Shown: positions 1 to 9,994 of the stretch, piece after piece | Layout: every line of letters starts with the position of its first letter | How positions within the stretch are numbered: position 1 is the first letter of the stretch | DNA from: Roseomonas sp. AR75 | GTDB taxonomy: Bacteria; Pseudomonadota; Alphaproteobacteria; Acetobacterales; Acetobacteraceae | DNA length: 64,000 bases | Reading direction: 5' to 3' | Assembly: GCF_005222815.1 (NCBI RefSeq) | Contig: NZ_STGB01000004.1 | Location: 62,001-126,000, forward strand | The notes under the pieces: model-generated | What the model was told of the DNA's origin: nothing | The model's database searches: none | The model's input: only the letters and a program-made list of their open reading frames with translations | Program-made: the position numbers and the translations under genes

Positions 1-2
1 AT

Positions 3-767
3 TGGCGCTGCCATGTGGGGCGGGTGGTGGAGCTGGAACAGGCGCTCGCGGCCCCGGCGCCGGTTCCCGGCGCCATGCGGCGGGAGGATCGCGCACCGGC
101 GCTGGCGCTGCGCGACGTGGCGCTGGCCGCGCCTTGCGGGCGGCCCTTGCTGCGCACCGGGGCGCTCACGCTGCAGCCCGGCGAGCGCCTGCTGATCCGC
201 GGCGAGAGCGGCAGCGGAAAGTCCACCCTGTTCCGTGCCATCGCGGGTCTCTGGCCCTGGGCGGAGGGCGAGTTCCGCGTGCCCTGCCGCGACGCGACGA
301 TGTTCCTGCCGCAGCGGCCCTACCTGCCGCTCGGCACGCTGGCCGCCGCACTCGCCTATCCGGACGCACCCGACGGCTTCGACCCCGCCACGCTGCGCCG
401 CGCGCTGCTGCGCTGCCGGCTGCCGCATCTCGTGCCGCGGCTGGGGGAGGCCGGGCGCTGGGACCGGGTGCTCTCGCTGGGGGAACAGCAGCGCGTCGCC
501 TTCGCGCGGCTGATCCTGCACCGCCCGCGCTGGATCTTCATGGACGAGGCGACCTCGGCGCTCGACGAGGCGAACGAGGCCGCGATGTTTGCGCTGCTGG
601 CGGCGGACCTGCCGGAGGCGGCGGTGCTGTCCATCGGCCATCGGCCGGGACTCGACCGGCACCATGACCGCGTCTTCGTGCTGGAGGCGGGCGTGCTGGC
701 GCTCGACGCCGCCGGACGCGGGATCGCGCCTCCGACGGGGCGCCGGCCGGCCCTGCTATCCGGTTGA
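3..767 (+). CDS. ABC transporter ATP-binding/permease protein, C-terminal part (gene truncated by window start)
   Basis: The reading frame is open from the first base, so this is the 3' part of a longer gene. The visible part is a complete ATP-binding domain: Walker A GESGSGKST, the unusual signature LSLGEQQRVAFARL, and Walker B WIFMDEATSALDE. The short nucleotide-binding domain with the sequence LSLGEQQR is typical of the fused SbmA/BacA/YddA (ABC_membrane_2, ABCD-like) group, in which an N-terminal membrane domain would lie upstream of the window. That assignment is inference from the domain style. The substrate cannot be told. The stop codon overlaps the -35 box of the likely rho promoter. 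Confidence 0.85.
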   Translation, partial: WRCHVGRVVELEQALAAPAPVPGAMRREDRAPALALRDVALAAPCGRPLLRTGALTLQPGERLLIRGESGSGKSTLFRAIAGLWPWAEGEFRVPCRDATMFLPQRPYLPLGTLAAALAYPDAPDGFDPATLRRALLRCRLPHLVPRLGEAGRWDRVLSLGEQQRVAFARLILHRPRWIFMDEATSALDEANEAAMFALLAADLPEAAVLSIGHRPGLDRHHDRVFVLEAGVLALDAAGRGIAPPTGRRPALLSG

Positions 768-792
768 CGTGGCTGCGCTTGATCCCTAGATT
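764..792 (+). promoter_or_regulatory. Candidate sigma-70 promoter for rho
   Basis: TTGACG (764-769), a 17-base spacer and TAGATT (787-792) form a good housekeeping-type promoter about 250 bases upstream of the rho start. The -35 hexamer overlaps the stop codon of the ABC gene. It implies a long 5' leader of roughly 240 bases; rho genes in other bacteria often have long autoregulated leaders, but I see no specific motif that proves it here. The rest of 793-1041 holds no gene I can support. Confidence 0.5.
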
Positions 793-1041
793 GACCTTGC
801 CGAACGGCAATCGGCCGTGATTTGGGCTGCCTGATCGGGTTTCCCTGGTCCAGCCCGGTGCTGCCGGTCCCTCCCTCATACCTCCTGGTCGCCGCCTTCG
901 AAGCCCGAGAACCGGGCGAGCGGCACGGCAAGGACCCGACGACCAGCCGCACGCGGCCCGTCCGGACCAGCCGCCCTGGGGTTCCCTCGCTTCTCTCTAT
1001 CGCGCGCGGTCCAAGGCGCGCAGCACGGACGCAAACGGCCC

Positions 1042-2316
1042 ATGCACCTTTCCGAACTCAAGGCCAAGTCGCCGAGCGAACTCCTCGCCTTCGCCGAGGA
1101 TGTGGGCGTCGAGAACGCCTCCTCGCTCCGCAAGCAGGACATGATGTTCGCCATCCTCAAGACGCTGGCGGACAACGAGCAGGCGATCTACGGCGACGGC
1201 ACGCTGGAGATCCTCTCCGACGGCTTCGGCTTCCTGCGCAGCCCGCAGGCCAACTACCTTCCCGGTCCCGACGACATCTACGTCTCCCCCGCCCAGGTGC
1301 GCCGCTTCGGCCTGCGCACCGGCGACACGGTGGAAGGCCAGATCCGGGCGCCAAAGGATGGCGAGCGCTACTTCGCCCTGCTCAAGGTGGACAACGTCAA
1401 TTTCGAGCCGCCGGAAGCCCTTCGCCATCGCATCAACTTTGACAACCTGACGGCGCTGTATCCGACGCGGCGGCTGAAGATGGAGAACCCCGAGGTCGAA
1501 TCCGTCGCCAAGGGGCCGGCCAAGGACAACACCCACCGCGTCATCGACCTGATCTCGCCGATCGGCATGGGGCAGCGCGCCCTGATCGTCGCGCCGCCGC
1601 GCACCGGCAAGACGGTGATGATGCAGAACATCGCGAAGTCGATCAGCGCGAACCACCCGGAAGTCTTCCTGATCGTGCTGCTGATCGACGAGCGGCCGGA
1701 GGAAGTCACGGACATGGCGCGCACCGTGCGCGGCGAGGTGGTCGCCTCCACCTTCGACGAGCCGGCGACGCGCCACGTGCAGGTGACGGAGATGGTGCTG
1801 GAGAAGGCCAAGCGCCTGGTCGAGCACAAGCGCGACGTGGTGATCCTGCTGGATTCCATCACGCGCCTGGGCCGCGCCTACAACTCGGTCGTGCCGTCCT
1901 CCGGCAAGGTGCTGACGGGCGGCGTGGACGCCAACGCCCTGCAGCGCCCGAAGCGCTTCTTCGGCGCGGCGCGCAACATCGAGGAAGGCGGTTCGCTGAC
2001 CATCATCGCCACCGCGCTGATCGACACCGGCAGCCGCATGGACGAGGTGATCTTCGAGGAGTTCAAGGGCACCGGCAACAGCGAGATCATCCTGGACCGC
2101 AAGCTGTCGGACAAGCGCACCTTCCCCGCGATCGACATCACCAAGTCCGGCACCCGCAAGGAGGAGCTGCTGGTGGATCGCGCGACGCTGTCCAAGATGT
2201 GGGTGCTGCGCCGCATCCTGAACCCGATGGGGACGCAGGACGCGATGGAGTTCCTGCTGGACAAGCTGAAGTATTCGAAGACCAACCAGGACTTCTTTGA
2301 CGCCATGAACACCTGA
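1042..2316 (+). CDS. rho: Transcription termination factor Rho
   Basis: Hexameric RNA-dependent ATPase/helicase that ends transcription of untranslated RNA. The 424-residue product has the family's usual length. The N-terminal Rho domain begins [15 protein letters not shown], followed by the RNA-binding cold-shock-like domain ([23 protein letters not shown]), then the RecA-like core with Walker A PPRTGKT near residue 184 and Walker [12 protein letters not shown] near residue 265. The primary-site RNA-binding and Q/R-loop regions look intact. In alphaproteobacteria rho commonly lies just upstream of mnmE; here five genes intervene. Confidence 0.98.
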   Translation: MHLSELKAKSPSELLAFAEDVGVENASSLRKQDMMFAILKTLADNEQAIYGDGTLEILSDGFGFLRSPQANYLPGPDDIYVSPAQVRRFGLRTGDTVEGQIRAPKDGERYFALLKVDNVNFEPPEALRHRINFDNLTALYPTRRLKMENPEVESVAKGPAKDNTHRVIDLISPIGMGQRALIVAPPRTGKTVMMQNIAKSISANHPEVFLIVLLIDERPEEVTDMARTVRGEVVASTFDEPATRHVQVTEMVLEKAKRLVEHKRDVVILLDSITRLGRAYNSVVPSSGKVLTGGVDANALQRPKRFFGAARNIEEGGSLTIIATALIDTGSRMDEVIFEEFKGTGNSEIILDRKLSDKRTFPAIDITKSGTRKEELLVDRATLSKMWVLRRILNPMGTQDAMEFLLDKLKYSKTNQDFFDAMNT

Positions 2317-2400
2317 GGGTGTTCCTCGCATGGTGTCCCCCAAGGCGCGGTCTGCGGCGATGAGCACAGCTGACCGGGTTACCGTCAGGCGGGAGGCCGG

Positions 2401-2697
2401 ATGATGACGCCAGATGCGTTTCGCGCCTCGCTCGCGCATTCGGCAGCGCCCGCGGATCTGTCGCCGGCGCTGGCTGCGCTGTGGCACGCGGCGCGGGACG
2501 AGTGGGACAGCGCGCACGTGGTCGTCCAGGCGCATGAAGGCGATGCCGATTGCGACTGGGTGCATGCCCATCTGCACCGGATAGAAGGCGATGCCGCAAA
2601 CGCGGCCTATTGGTATCGGTGCGCCGGCAAGCCTGTCGCCAGCGGCGCCTTGGCGCAGGAGCGCGAGGCGATCCTCATCGCCCTGACTCAAGGATGA
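2401..2697 (+). CDS. Conserved hypothetical protein, 98 residues
   Basis: I do not recognise a named domain, but the central stretch WVHAHLHRIEGDAANAAYWY and the following CAGKPV resemble a small conserved proteobacterial protein of unknown function that I have seen annotated only as hypothetical. The start follows a clear Shine-Dalgarno sequence (GGGAGG, about 6 bases before the ATG). The sequence is soluble and mostly helical, with no signal peptide or membrane segment. Its place directly after rho does not indicate a job. Confidence 0.7.
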   Translation: MMTPDAFRASLAHSAAPADLSPALAALWHAARDEWDSAHVVVQAHEGDADCDWVHAHLHRIEGDAANAAYWYRCAGKPVASGALAQEREAILIALTQG

Positions 2698-2845
2698 CGT
2701 TGCGGTGCGCGGCCGGCCCCAGCCGCATCACAACGCCCGGCCCCCGCCCCAACCACCTCTGACAGCGCCCGGCATCGGCCGGCCGGCGCATTGGCCGTTC
2801 CCCCATTTGGGCCGATCCTGCCCCAGCGTGGAGGGACAGGGCAGG

Positions 2846-3607
2846 ATGGGACGGCTCACAGGCAAGCGCGCTTTGGTGACGGGCACGGGGACCGATGGGA
2901 TGGGGCGTGCCATCGCACTCGGCTTCGCACGGGAAGGCGCGGATATCGCGCTGCATCATCGCGCCGAGCCGGAGCAGGCCGACGCGGTGGCGCGCGAGAT
3001 CGCCGCTACCGGACGTCGCGCCCGCGCCTTCGCTGCCGATTTCTCCGACACCGCCGAGACACGCCGCATGGTGCGCGATGCGGCCGATTGGCTCGGCGGG
3101 CTCGACATCCTGCTATCGGCCGCCGGGACGATCACCCGTACGCCCTTCCTCGCGCTGACCGATGCGGAGGTGCAGCACGTCGTCGGCGTGAACCTGCTTG
3201 GCACCTTCGCCTGCGCACAGGAGGCGGCACGGGTGATGGCGGCGGCGGGGCAGGGCGGCCGGCTGATCGCGATCTCCTCGATCAACCAGCAGAAGGGCAT
3301 GCCGCTGCAGTCGCACTACGCAGCGTCCAAGGGCGGGATCATGCAGCTGTTCCGCAGCATGGCGCTGGAGCTCGGCCCGCTCGGCATCACCTGCAACCTG
3401 ATCGCGCCAAGCGCGGTGGTCACGGACCTCAACCGGCACATCATGGGCGATGCGGCGCACCAGGCCCGCGTGGCAGCGATGATCCCGCTGGGGCGAATCG
3501 GGCTGCCGCAGGACATGGTGGGCGCGGCGATCTTCCTGGCCTGCGAAGAGAGCGCCTGGATGACCGGAACGACCCTGCATGTGGATGGCGGCCGCGGCGC
3601 GGTGTGA
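2846..3607 (+). CDS. SDR-family NAD(P)-dependent oxidoreductase
   Basis: Classical short-chain dehydrogenase/reductase of 253 residues. The cofactor-binding motif is TGTGTDGMGRAIA near the N-terminus, the usual NNAG appears as SAAG, and the catalytic residues are Ser in ISSINQ and Tyr-Lys in YAASK. The C-terminal WMTGTTLHVDGG is typical of FabG-like members. I chose the ATG at 2846 because GGAGGGACAGGGCAGG lies directly upstream; a longer frame exists from 2705 but its extra 47 residues are proline-rich and unlike the family. The substrate is unknown. Confidence 0.9.
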   Translation: MGRLTGKRALVTGTGTDGMGRAIALGFAREGADIALHHRAEPEQADAVAREIAATGRRARAFAADFSDTAETRRMVRDAADWLGGLDILLSAAGTITRTPFLALTDAEVQHVVGVNLLGTFACAQEAARVMAAAGQGGRLIAISSINQQKGMPLQSHYAASKGGIMQLFRSMALELGPLGITCNLIAPSAVVTDLNRHIMGDAAHQARVAAMIPLGRIGLPQDMVGAAIFLACEESAWMTGTTLHVDGGRGAV

Positions 3608-3700
3608 GCCACGCCCTTCCTTGGCCGGATCTCGGGGCTGGCCCCTGTGCAGCAACACGCCGCAGCTTGCAGAATGTCGAGAGAGGAGTCCTGGCCGCCG

Positions 3701-4267
3701 ATGTCCCCACCCACCCCCGAGGCGAGGCTGCTGCGCGCAGCCGTCTTCGCAGCCCGCGTGCATGCCACCCACAAGCGCAAGGGCGCCTCGGCCGAGCCAT
3801 ACGTCAATCACGTGCTGGAAGTGGCGCAGATCCTGGCGGAACACGGCGCCCCGGAAGAGGCGGTGCTGGCCGGGCTGCTGCACGATACCGTCGAGGACAG
3901 CGACGAGGACCCGGAGCCGGTCACCCCTGCGCGGCTGGTGGCGGAGTTCGGGGAGGTGGTGGCCGGCATCGTGGGCGAGGCCACGGACGACAAGTCGCTG
4001 CCGAAGGAGACACGCAAGGCCCTGCAGGTGCGGCAGGCGCCGAAGAAGAGCGATGCGGCCAAGATGCTGAAGCTGGCCGACAAGATCTCGAACCTGCGCG
4101 CGATTTCCGCCAGCCCACCGGCCAATTGGGAGCATGCCCGCCGGGTGGAGTATGTCGGCTGGGCCGGCCGGGTCGCGGTGGGCCTGAAGGGCGTCAATCC
4201 GGCCCTGGACGCGCTGTTCGAGGCGACCTATCGCGACGCGATGGCAAGGCTGGCGAATGAGGCATGA
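3701..4267 (+). CDS. HD-domain protein, (p)ppGpp hydrolase-like (SpoT/MESH1 type)
   Basis: The 188-residue product has the metal-binding HD signature LLHDTVEDS near residue 65 and the flanking pattern YVNHVLEVAQIL ... AVLAGLLHDTVED ... KMLKLADKISNL shared by the hydrolase half of RelA/SpoT and the stand-alone MESH1 enzymes. No synthetase, TGS or ACT domain follows, so this would be a small alarmone hydrolase or a related nucleotide phosphohydrolase. The start at 3701 is favoured by GAGAGGAG at 3681-3688; ATGs at 3647 and 3674 are alternatives. It overlaps the next gene by four bases (ATGA). Confidence 0.85.
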   Translation: MSPPTPEARLLRAAVFAARVHATHKRKGASAEPYVNHVLEVAQILAEHGAPEEAVLAGLLHDTVEDSDEDPEPVTPARLVAEFGEVVAGIVGEATDDKSLPKETRKALQVRQAPKKSDAAKMLKLADKISNLRAISASPPANWEHARRVEYVGWAGRVAVGLKGVNPALDALFEATYRDAMARLANEA

Positions 4268-5013
4268 CGGACGACCTGCCGACGGTAGTGGAGATTGAGC
4301 GGGCGACGCTCTCGGCGGTGCCCGCGCCGCGCATCCTGTTCGAGGGCGGCTTTGTCGTGCGGAGCTTCGCCGGGGGCACCGGCCGCGCGAATGCCGCCTG
4401 CCCGCTCGACCCCACATCGGATCCGGCACTTCCGGCGCGCATCCCGCGCATCGAGGCGTTCTATCGTCGCGCCGGGTTCCGGCCGCGCTTCCGTTCCACG
4501 CCGCTCGATCCGCCGGGACTTGTGCCTTTGCTGGAGGCGCGCGGCTACCGCGCGCATGACGAGAGCCAGGTGATCCTGGGGCCGCTCGGGGAGCATTTCC
4601 GGGACGATGCCGACTGCACGGCGCTGGCTGCGCCGGACCCGGATTGGACCCTGGTCATGGCGAGCGGTGAGCACCAGGTACCGGCGCGCCAGGCGGAAAA
4701 GGCGCGCATGCCAGAACTGCTCGGCGTGCCGGCCGCCTGGATCCTGCTGCGTGTGGACCGCAACCCGGCCGCCTGTGCCTTCGTCACGGCCGATGGCGCG
4801 CTTGCCGGGCTCTTCGACCTGGCCGTCCGGCCCGAGTTCCGGCGCCGGGGCCTGGGCAGCCGCGTGATGTCGGCTGCCGGCGCCTGGGCGCGCGCGCAGG
4901 GTGCTCGCTTCGCCTATGCCCAGGTCGCCTGCACGAACGCCGCATCGCTTGCGCTGAATGCGGGGCTCGGCCTGACCGAGCGCTATCGCTACCGCTACTT
5001 CCTGCCGGGTTGA
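4264..5013 (+). CDS. GNAT-family N-acetyltransferase
   Basis: The C-terminal half carries the acetyl-CoA-binding signature VRPEFRRRGLGSRVM followed by AYAQVACTNAASLALNAGLG, typical of GNAT enzymes. The N-terminal half (residues 1-120) contains GFVVRSFAGGTGRANAACPL, the degenerate first lobe seen in tandem-GNAT proteins. It starts inside the stop codon of the HD gene, so the two are translationally coupled. The acceptor substrate is unknown. Confidence 0.85.
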   Translation: MTDDLPTVVEIERATLSAVPAPRILFEGGFVVRSFAGGTGRANAACPLDPTSDPALPARIPRIEAFYRRAGFRPRFRSTPLDPPGLVPLLEARGYRAHDESQVILGPLGEHFRDDADCTALAAPDPDWTLVMASGEHQVPARQAEKARMPELLGVPAAWILLRVDRNPAACAFVTADGALAGLFDLAVRPEFRRRGLGSRVMSAAGAWARAQGARFAYAQVACTNAASLALNAGLGLTERYRYRYFLPG

Positions 5014-5041
5014 GACTTGGGCCGGCCGGCGGCCGCTTTCC

Positions 5042-6016
5042 TCAGGGCAGGAGGATCGTGCTGCCCGTGGTCCTGCGCGCCTCGAGTTCACGATGGGCGT
5101 CGCCCGCGTTCCGGAGAGCGAAGCGCTGGTTCACGTTGATCTTGACGGCGCCCTTGGCAACGACGTCGAACAGGGCATTGGCGCAATATTCGAGGTCCTC
5201 GCGCTTCGCAGTGTAGGTCGCGAGCGTGGGGCGTGTGAGGTAGAGCGAGCCCTTGGCGGCCAGCACACCGATATCCGGCACCGACACCGGGCCCGATGCG
5301 TTGCCGTAGGACACCATCATCCCGAAGGGCATCAGGCAGTCGAGCGAGGTCAGGAAGGTGTCGCGGCCGACACTGTCGAAGACGACGGGCAGCATCGCAC
5401 CACCGGTGATCTCCTTCACGCGGGCCGGCAGGGCATCGGTGCCGATGACGACGTGATCGGCTCCGTGCGCCTTGGCGAGCTTCGCCTTCTCCTCGGTACT
5501 GACGCTGCCGATGACCGTCGCACCGAGATGCTTCGCCCATTGCACCATGATCAGCCCCACGCCGCCGGCCGCAGCATGCACCAGGATCGTCTGCCCGGCC
5601 TGGACCTTGTAGGTGCGCGTGAGCAGGAAGCAGGCGGTCATGCCCTGCAGCATCATCGCGCCGGCCTGCTCATCCGTGACGCCGGCGGGGATCTTCACCA
5701 GTCGGTCGGCCTTGATGGTGCGGGCCTCGCTGTAGGCGCCGATCGGGGCCGTGGCGTAGGCGACGCGGTCGCCGGGCGCGACATTCGTCACGCCTTCTCC
5801 CACCGCTTCGACCACGCCGGCGCCTTCCATACCGATCGTGGCCGGCAGCGACGGCGCCTTGTAGAGGCCCGTGCGGAAGTAGACGTCGATGTAGTTCAGG
5901 CCGATGGCTTTGTGCCGCACCAGCGCCTCGCCGGCCTTCGGGGCAGGAACCGGGACTTCCTCCCAGACCAGAGCCTCGGGGCCGCCATACTCGTGGACGC
6001 GAATGGCATGGTTCAT
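5042..6016 (-). CDS. qor: NADPH:quinone oxidoreductase, zinc-independent MDR family
   Basis: Medium-chain dehydrogenase/reductase of 324 residues without the catalytic or structural zinc cysteines. The quinone-reductase pattern is clear: GLNYIDVYFRTGLYKAP near the N-terminus, HAAAGGVGLIMVQWAKHLGA as the NADPH-binding glycine-rich motif, and VVFDSVGRDTF. These enzymes reduce quinones or alpha,beta-unsaturated carbonyls in the cytoplasm. Its ATG overlaps the ogt stop codon by one base (TGATG on the minus strand), so both form one operon. Confidence 0.93.
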   Translation of the reverse strand: MNHAIRVHEYGGPEALVWEEVPVPAPKAGEALVRHKAIGLNYIDVYFRTGLYKAPSLPATIGMEGAGVVEAVGEGVTNVAPGDRVAYATAPIGAYSEARTIKADRLVKIPAGVTDEQAGAMMLQGMTACFLLTRTYKVQAGQTILVHAAAGGVGLIMVQWAKHLGATVIGSVSTEEKAKLAKAHGADHVVIGTDALPARVKEITGGAMLPVVFDSVGRDTFLTSLDCLMPFGMMVSYGNASGPVSVPDIGVLAAKGSLYLTRPTLATYTAKREDLEYCANALFDVVAKGAVKINVNQRFALRNAGDAHRELEARRTTGSTILLP

Positions 6017-6540
6017 CAGAGTGTGGTCCCTCGCTGGCCTGCCCGGGACAAGCCGAGCGGCAGTTCTGGCAGAGTCTTGGCTGTAGGCCGCCCGAAGGCG
6101 CGTCGTTCATGGTCGAGTAGCCACCGCTTGGTGGCCGTTCCGTCACCACCCGAATAGCCCCCCAGCGTTCCGCCGGCGCCCACGACGCGATGGCAGGGGA
6201 TCAGGATGGGGATGGGGTTCCTGCCATTGGCCTGGCCGATGGCGCGGGCGGCGCTGCCGAGGGCGCGAGCAAGATCGCCGTAGGAGCGCGTCTCGCCACC
6301 GGGGATCTGGCGCAGCGCCGCCCAGATGCGTTGCTGGAAGGCTGTGCCCCGCGGCGCGAGTGGCACGTCGAAGGCGTCGCGCGCGCCATCGAAGTAGTCC
6401 TGCAGTTGTCCCGCAGCTGTGGCCAGCAAGTCTGTCCGGTCCTGGTCGCGCCCCCGTCCCCAATCGAGCGCGACGATCGCACCGTTCTCTTCCGAGACGG
6501 TCAGGTCGCCGAGTGGGGTGAGGAGGGTGAGTTGTGGCAT
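6016..6540 (-). CDS. ogt: Methylated-DNA--protein-cysteine methyltransferase
   Basis: Suicide repair enzyme that transfers the methyl group from O6-methylguanine to its own cysteine. The active-site motif is LIPCHRVVGAGG, preceded by the helix-turn-helix GETRSYGDLARALG and the arginine finger region QANGRNPIPI. I place the start at 6540 (MPQLTLLTPLGDL), giving 174 residues, the normal length for Ogt; the frame upstream has no family similarity. It is the first gene of an operon with qor and is divergent from mnmE. Confidence 0.93.
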   Translation of the reverse strand: MPQLTLLTPLGDLTVSEENGAIVALDWGRGRDQDRTDLLATAAGQLQDYFDGARDAFDVPLAPRGTAFQQRIWAALRQIPGGETRSYGDLARALGSAARAIGQANGRNPIPILIPCHRVVGAGGTLGGYSGGDGTATKRWLLDHERRAFGRPTAKTLPELPLGLSRAGQRGTTL

Positions 6541-6734
6541 GGCTATGTGTGCGGCGAGGCCATGCGCCACAATCCGGGGGCTTCCGTCAAGCTTGGGCCG
6601 CCGATCGGGATCGGGGCAGGCCGCCGAAGGCTTTCCCGCGGTCCTCGACGACGCTTCAATTTCCCAGGCACACACCCCCACGCGAACCAAGCTTCGAGCC
6701 GTGTTCCACCCCGCGCCGCCGCGGTCTATGGGAG

Positions 6735-6750
6735 TGTTCCACGTGAAACA
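6735..6750. promoter_or_regulatory. parS: parS-like centromere site 1
   Basis: TGTTCCACGTGAAACA matches the broadly conserved parS sequence TGTTTCACGTGAAACA at 15 of 16 positions and is nearly palindromic. It lies 30 bases upstream of the mnmE start codon and about 4.7 kb from parB. Chromosomal ParB proteins load at such sites near the replication origin. The match is seen directly; binding is inferred from the family. Confidence 0.88.
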
Positions 6751-6780
6751 CCGCATTGGCGTTACTCCGGCCGGCCCGGC

Positions 6781-8109
6781 ATGAGCGAACTCAGCGATAC
6801 GATCTTCGCGCGCGCGTCCGGTGCTGGCATCGCGGCCGTCGCCGTGATCCGGCTGTCAGGGCCATCGACGCGGCACGTGCTGCAGCGGCTTGCCGGGCCG
6901 CTCCCGCCGCCCCGTTATGCAAGCCTGCGCCGTCTTCGCTGCCCCGACGCCGGAGACACACTCGACACAGCCCTCGTGCTCTGGTTTCCAGGCCCGGCGA
7001 GCTACACTGGCGAGGATTCCGCTGAGCTGCACATCCACGGAGGTGCGGCCGTCCATGCGGACATCGCGTTGGCGCTGGTGAGGCTCGGATGCCGGCCTGC
7101 CGAAGGCGGCGAGTTCACCCGCCGCGCCTTCCTCCACGGCAAGCTGGACCTGACGCAGGCAGAGGCGACCGCCGACCTGATAGCGGCCGAGACAAGCGCC
7201 CAGCGGCGCCAGGCGCTGCGCCAGGCAGACGGTGCACTTGCCCGGCTGTATGGCGACTGGACGGCCCGTGCGAGCCGAATGCTTGCGCATCAGGAGGCGG
7301 CCATCGAGTTCGCCATGGACGACCTGCCGACCGAACTGGACAGCGCTGCGCGCGTCATGGCCGCCGAACTGGCTGACGAAATCGCGCGGCACCTTGCGGA
7401 TGGCCGCCGCGGAGAGAAGCTGCGTGACGGGATCTCCGTTGCCATCATCGGGGCGCCGAATGCAGGGAAGTCCTCCCTGCTCAACGCGCTCGCAGGCCGG
7501 GAAGCGGCCATCGTGTCAGCCCAGGCCGGCACGACACGGGACGTGGTGGAGTGCCGGCTCCTCCTGGCCGGAGTGCCCGTCACGCTCGCGGACACGGCCG
7601 GTCTCAGAACCACGACGGACGATATCGAGCGAGAGGGGGTCCGCCGGGCCAGCGCGCGCGCTGACGAGGCGGACATGATCCTGGCCGCCTTTGCGACCGA
7701 CGCTGAACCAGATGCCGCGACCCTGGCGCTGGTCGGGACGCATCCCGCGGCGCTCCTCGTCGCGACCAAATGCGATCTTGCCGATCCCCCGGCCACGCTC
7801 GGGGATAGGCCCCTTCTGCGAACGAGCGTGCGTCTGGATATCGGCGTGGATGAACTGAAGGCGGAATTGGCCCGGCAGGCAGCGCAACGGGCCGGCGCGG
7901 TGGATGGCCCGGTGATCACCCGCGCACGGCATCGTGCCGCGCTCATTGAAGCCTATGGGCTGCTCATGGAGGCCCGGTCTGCGCATCAGCCGGAACTCGC
8001 CGCGGAAGCGTATCGCGGCACGGTGCGCGCTCTCGGCCGCGTGACGGGGCGCGTCGAAGTGGAGGATGTGCTCGACATCGTCTTCAGTGACTTCTGCATC
8101 GGCAAGTAG
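6781..8109 (+). CDS. mnmE: tRNA modification GTPase MnmE
   Basis: Works with MnmG to install the aminomethyl-type modification at U34 of certain tRNAs. The 442-residue protein has the N-terminal tetrahydrofolate-binding domain ([20 protein letters not shown]), a helical domain, the inserted G domain with G1 GAPNAGKS near residue 224, DTAGLR (G3) and TKCD (G4, near 328), and the conserved C-terminal CIGK. The start at 6781 is set by homology; upstream codons in the frame are not family-like. mnmG follows after 19 bases. Confidence 0.98.
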   Translation: MSELSDTIFARASGAGIAAVAVIRLSGPSTRHVLQRLAGPLPPPRYASLRRLRCPDAGDTLDTALVLWFPGPASYTGEDSAELHIHGGAAVHADIALALVRLGCRPAEGGEFTRRAFLHGKLDLTQAEATADLIAAETSAQRRQALRQADGALARLYGDWTARASRMLAHQEAAIEFAMDDLPTELDSAARVMAAELADEIARHLADGRRGEKLRDGISVAIIGAPNAGKSSLLNALAGREAAIVSAQAGTTRDVVECRLLLAGVPVTLADTAGLRTTTDDIEREGVRRASARADEADMILAAFATDAEPDAATLALVGTHPAALLVATKCDLADPPATLGDRPLLRTSVRLDIGVDELKAELARQAAQRAGAVDGPVITRARHRAALIEAYGLLMEARSAHQPELAAEAYRGTVRALGRVTGRVEVEDVLDIVFSDFCIGK

Positions 8110-8128
8110 CTGGCCTATACCGCGCCGC

Positions 8129-9994
8129 ATGGATGGCGATGCCTATGATGTCGTGGTGGTCGGCGGCGGCCATGCGGGCTGCGAGGCGGCTGCGGCTGCG
8201 GCCCGGTGCGGCGCGCGCACGCTGCTGCTGACGCATCGCCTCGACCGGATTGGTGAGATGTCCTGCAATCCGGCGATCGGGGGGGTCGGGAAGGGGCATC
8301 TGGTCCGCGAGATCGATGCTCTCGACGGGCTGATGGGTTGCGCTGCCGACGCCGCCGCCATTCATGGGAAGCTGCTGAACCGCAGCAAGGGCCCCGCGGT
8401 GCGCGGTCCGCGCGTGCAGGCAGATCGTGGCCTGTACCGTCAGGCGATGCAGCGCCTGTTGCGGCAGACGGCAGGACTGAGCCTGGCGGCTGATGCCGCG
8501 GAGGACATGGAACTCGATGCTGCGGGCGGACTCGCTGCAGTCCGAACGGCGTCAGGCCGCCGCATTGCGTGCGGAGCCCTGGTCCTCACCACCGGCACCT
8601 TCCTGCGTGGCGAGATCCATATCGGCGAAACGCGGGTTCCTGCCGGGCGGCGCGACGACCAGCCTGCCATCGGCTTGGCGCTTGCCTTGGAGCGCCTGCG
8701 CCTGCCCCTCGCGCGTCTGAAGACGGGCACGCCGCCGCGCCTTGACCGCCGCACCATCGACTGGGATGGCCTGGAGGCGCAGCCCGGCGACACGCCGCCG
8801 GAAGCGATGTCGTGGCTGACCGACCGGATCACCAACCCGCAGGTGGAATGCCGGATCACCTACACGACACCTGCCACGCATGCCCTGATTAGAGACAACC
8901 TGCACCGCACCGCCGTGCATGCCGGGCGGATCCAGGGTGTCGGTCCGCGCTACTGCCCGTCCATCGAGGACAAGGTCGTCCGGTTCGCCGATCGGGAGCG
9001 GCACCAAGTATTCCTGGAACCGGAGGGGTTGGACGACCTGACCGTCTACCCGAACGGCATATCGACCAGCCTGCCGGAAGAGGTCCAGGCGGCGGTGATC
9101 GCCAGCATCCCCGGCCTGGAGCAGGCACGCATCCTTCGTCCGGGCTACGCCATCGAGTATGACTATGTCGACCCGCGTGCCCTGTACGCCACGCTGGAAG
9201 TCCGCGCGGTGCCGCGCCTGTTCCTGGCCGGGCAGATAAACGGCACGACCGGCTACGAGGAGGCTGCGGCGCAGGGTTTGATGGCCGGGCTGAATGCCGC
9301 GCAGCGCGCCTCGGGCAGGCGGCCGGATCGCGTGCTGGGGCGGGCCGAGGCGTATATCGGCGTGCTTGTCGATGACCTCGTTCTCCATGGTGTTTCCGAG
9401 CCATACCGGATGCTGACGGCGCGCGCCGAGCACCGGCTTTCCCTGCGCGCGGACAATGCCGGCCTGCGTCTGACCGACCGTGGCGTGGCCTGGGGCTGCG
9501 TCGGCAGCCTTCGCGCCGCCCGCCATGCCAGCTTTGCGAGCGAAGTCTCGGCCGCCTGCGAAAGAGCGCGCATGGAAGGCGCCACGCCTGGGGAATTCGC
9601 GGCGCTCGGTGTGGCGGCACCCGCCGATGGGCGTCGCCGCACCCTGCTCGAACTCCTGGCCATGCCGGGCATCAGCATCCACGACGTCAGCCTCCGGTTC
9701 CCCTGGCTCCGCGAGCTCTCCGCGACGGTTCTTGCCCAGCTCGAGGCAGAGGCGCTTTACGCGCCCTATCTCCGCCGACAGGAAGCGGAACGCCGGCTGA
9801 TCGAGAAGCAAGACCGGCTGCGTATCCCCGAAGAGCTTGATTTTGCGCTGATCCCTGGACTCTCGCGGGAGATGCAGCAGAGACTGGCCGTCGCCCGGCC
9901 GACAACGCTAGGCTCTGCAACGCGCATTGCCGGCATCACGCCCGCTGCCATCGCGGCCCTCGCCGTTCATCTCCGGCGCGAGGCGGTGCAGTGA
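8129..9994 (+). CDS. mnmG: tRNA uridine-5-carboxymethylaminomethyl modification enzyme MnmG
   Basis: FAD-dependent partner of MnmE. The 621-residue length is standard. The dinucleotide-binding motif [19 protein letters not shown] is at the N-terminus, followed by the GidA signature [20 protein letters not shown] with its conserved cysteine, and [15 protein letters not shown] near residue 270. The C-terminal helical MnmE-binding domain is complete. The ATG at 8129 gives the family N-terminus. The stop codon overlaps the GTG start of rsmG. Confidence 0.98.
   Translation: MDGDAYDVVVVGGGHAGCEAAAAAARCGARTLLLTHRLDRIGEMSCNPAIGGVGKGHLVREIDALDGLMGCAADAAAIHGKLLNRSKGPAVRGPRVQADRGLYRQAMQRLLRQTAGLSLAADAAEDMELDAAGGLAAVRTASGRRIACGALVLTTGTFLRGEIHIGETRVPAGRRDDQPAIGLALALERLRLPLARLKTGTPPRLDRRTIDWDGLEAQPGDTPPEAMSWLTDRITNPQVECRITYTTPATHALIRDNLHRTAVHAGRIQGVGPRYCPSIEDKVVRFADRERHQVFLEPEGLDDLTVYPNGISTSLPEEVQAAVIASIPGLEQARILRPGYAIEYDYVDPRALYATLEVRAVPRLFLAGQINGTTGYEEAAAQGLMAGLNAAQRASGRRPDRVLGRAEAYIGVLVDDLVLHGVSEPYRMLTARAEHRLSLRADNAGLRLTDRGVAWGCVGSLRAARHASFASEVSAACERARMEGATPGEFAALGVAAPADGRRRTLLELLAMPGISIHDVSLRFPWLRELSATVLAQLEAEALYAPYLRRQEAERRLIEKQDRLRIPEELDFALIPGLSREMQQRLAVARPTTLGSATRIAGITPAAIAALAVHLRREAVQ

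Noticed and set aside
3805..3825. CACGTG-containing site inside the HD-domain gene as a third parS
   Set aside because: Outside the six central bases it does not match parS (AATCACGTGCTGG). Similar CACGTG hits at about 6873 and 35428 were rejected for the same reason.
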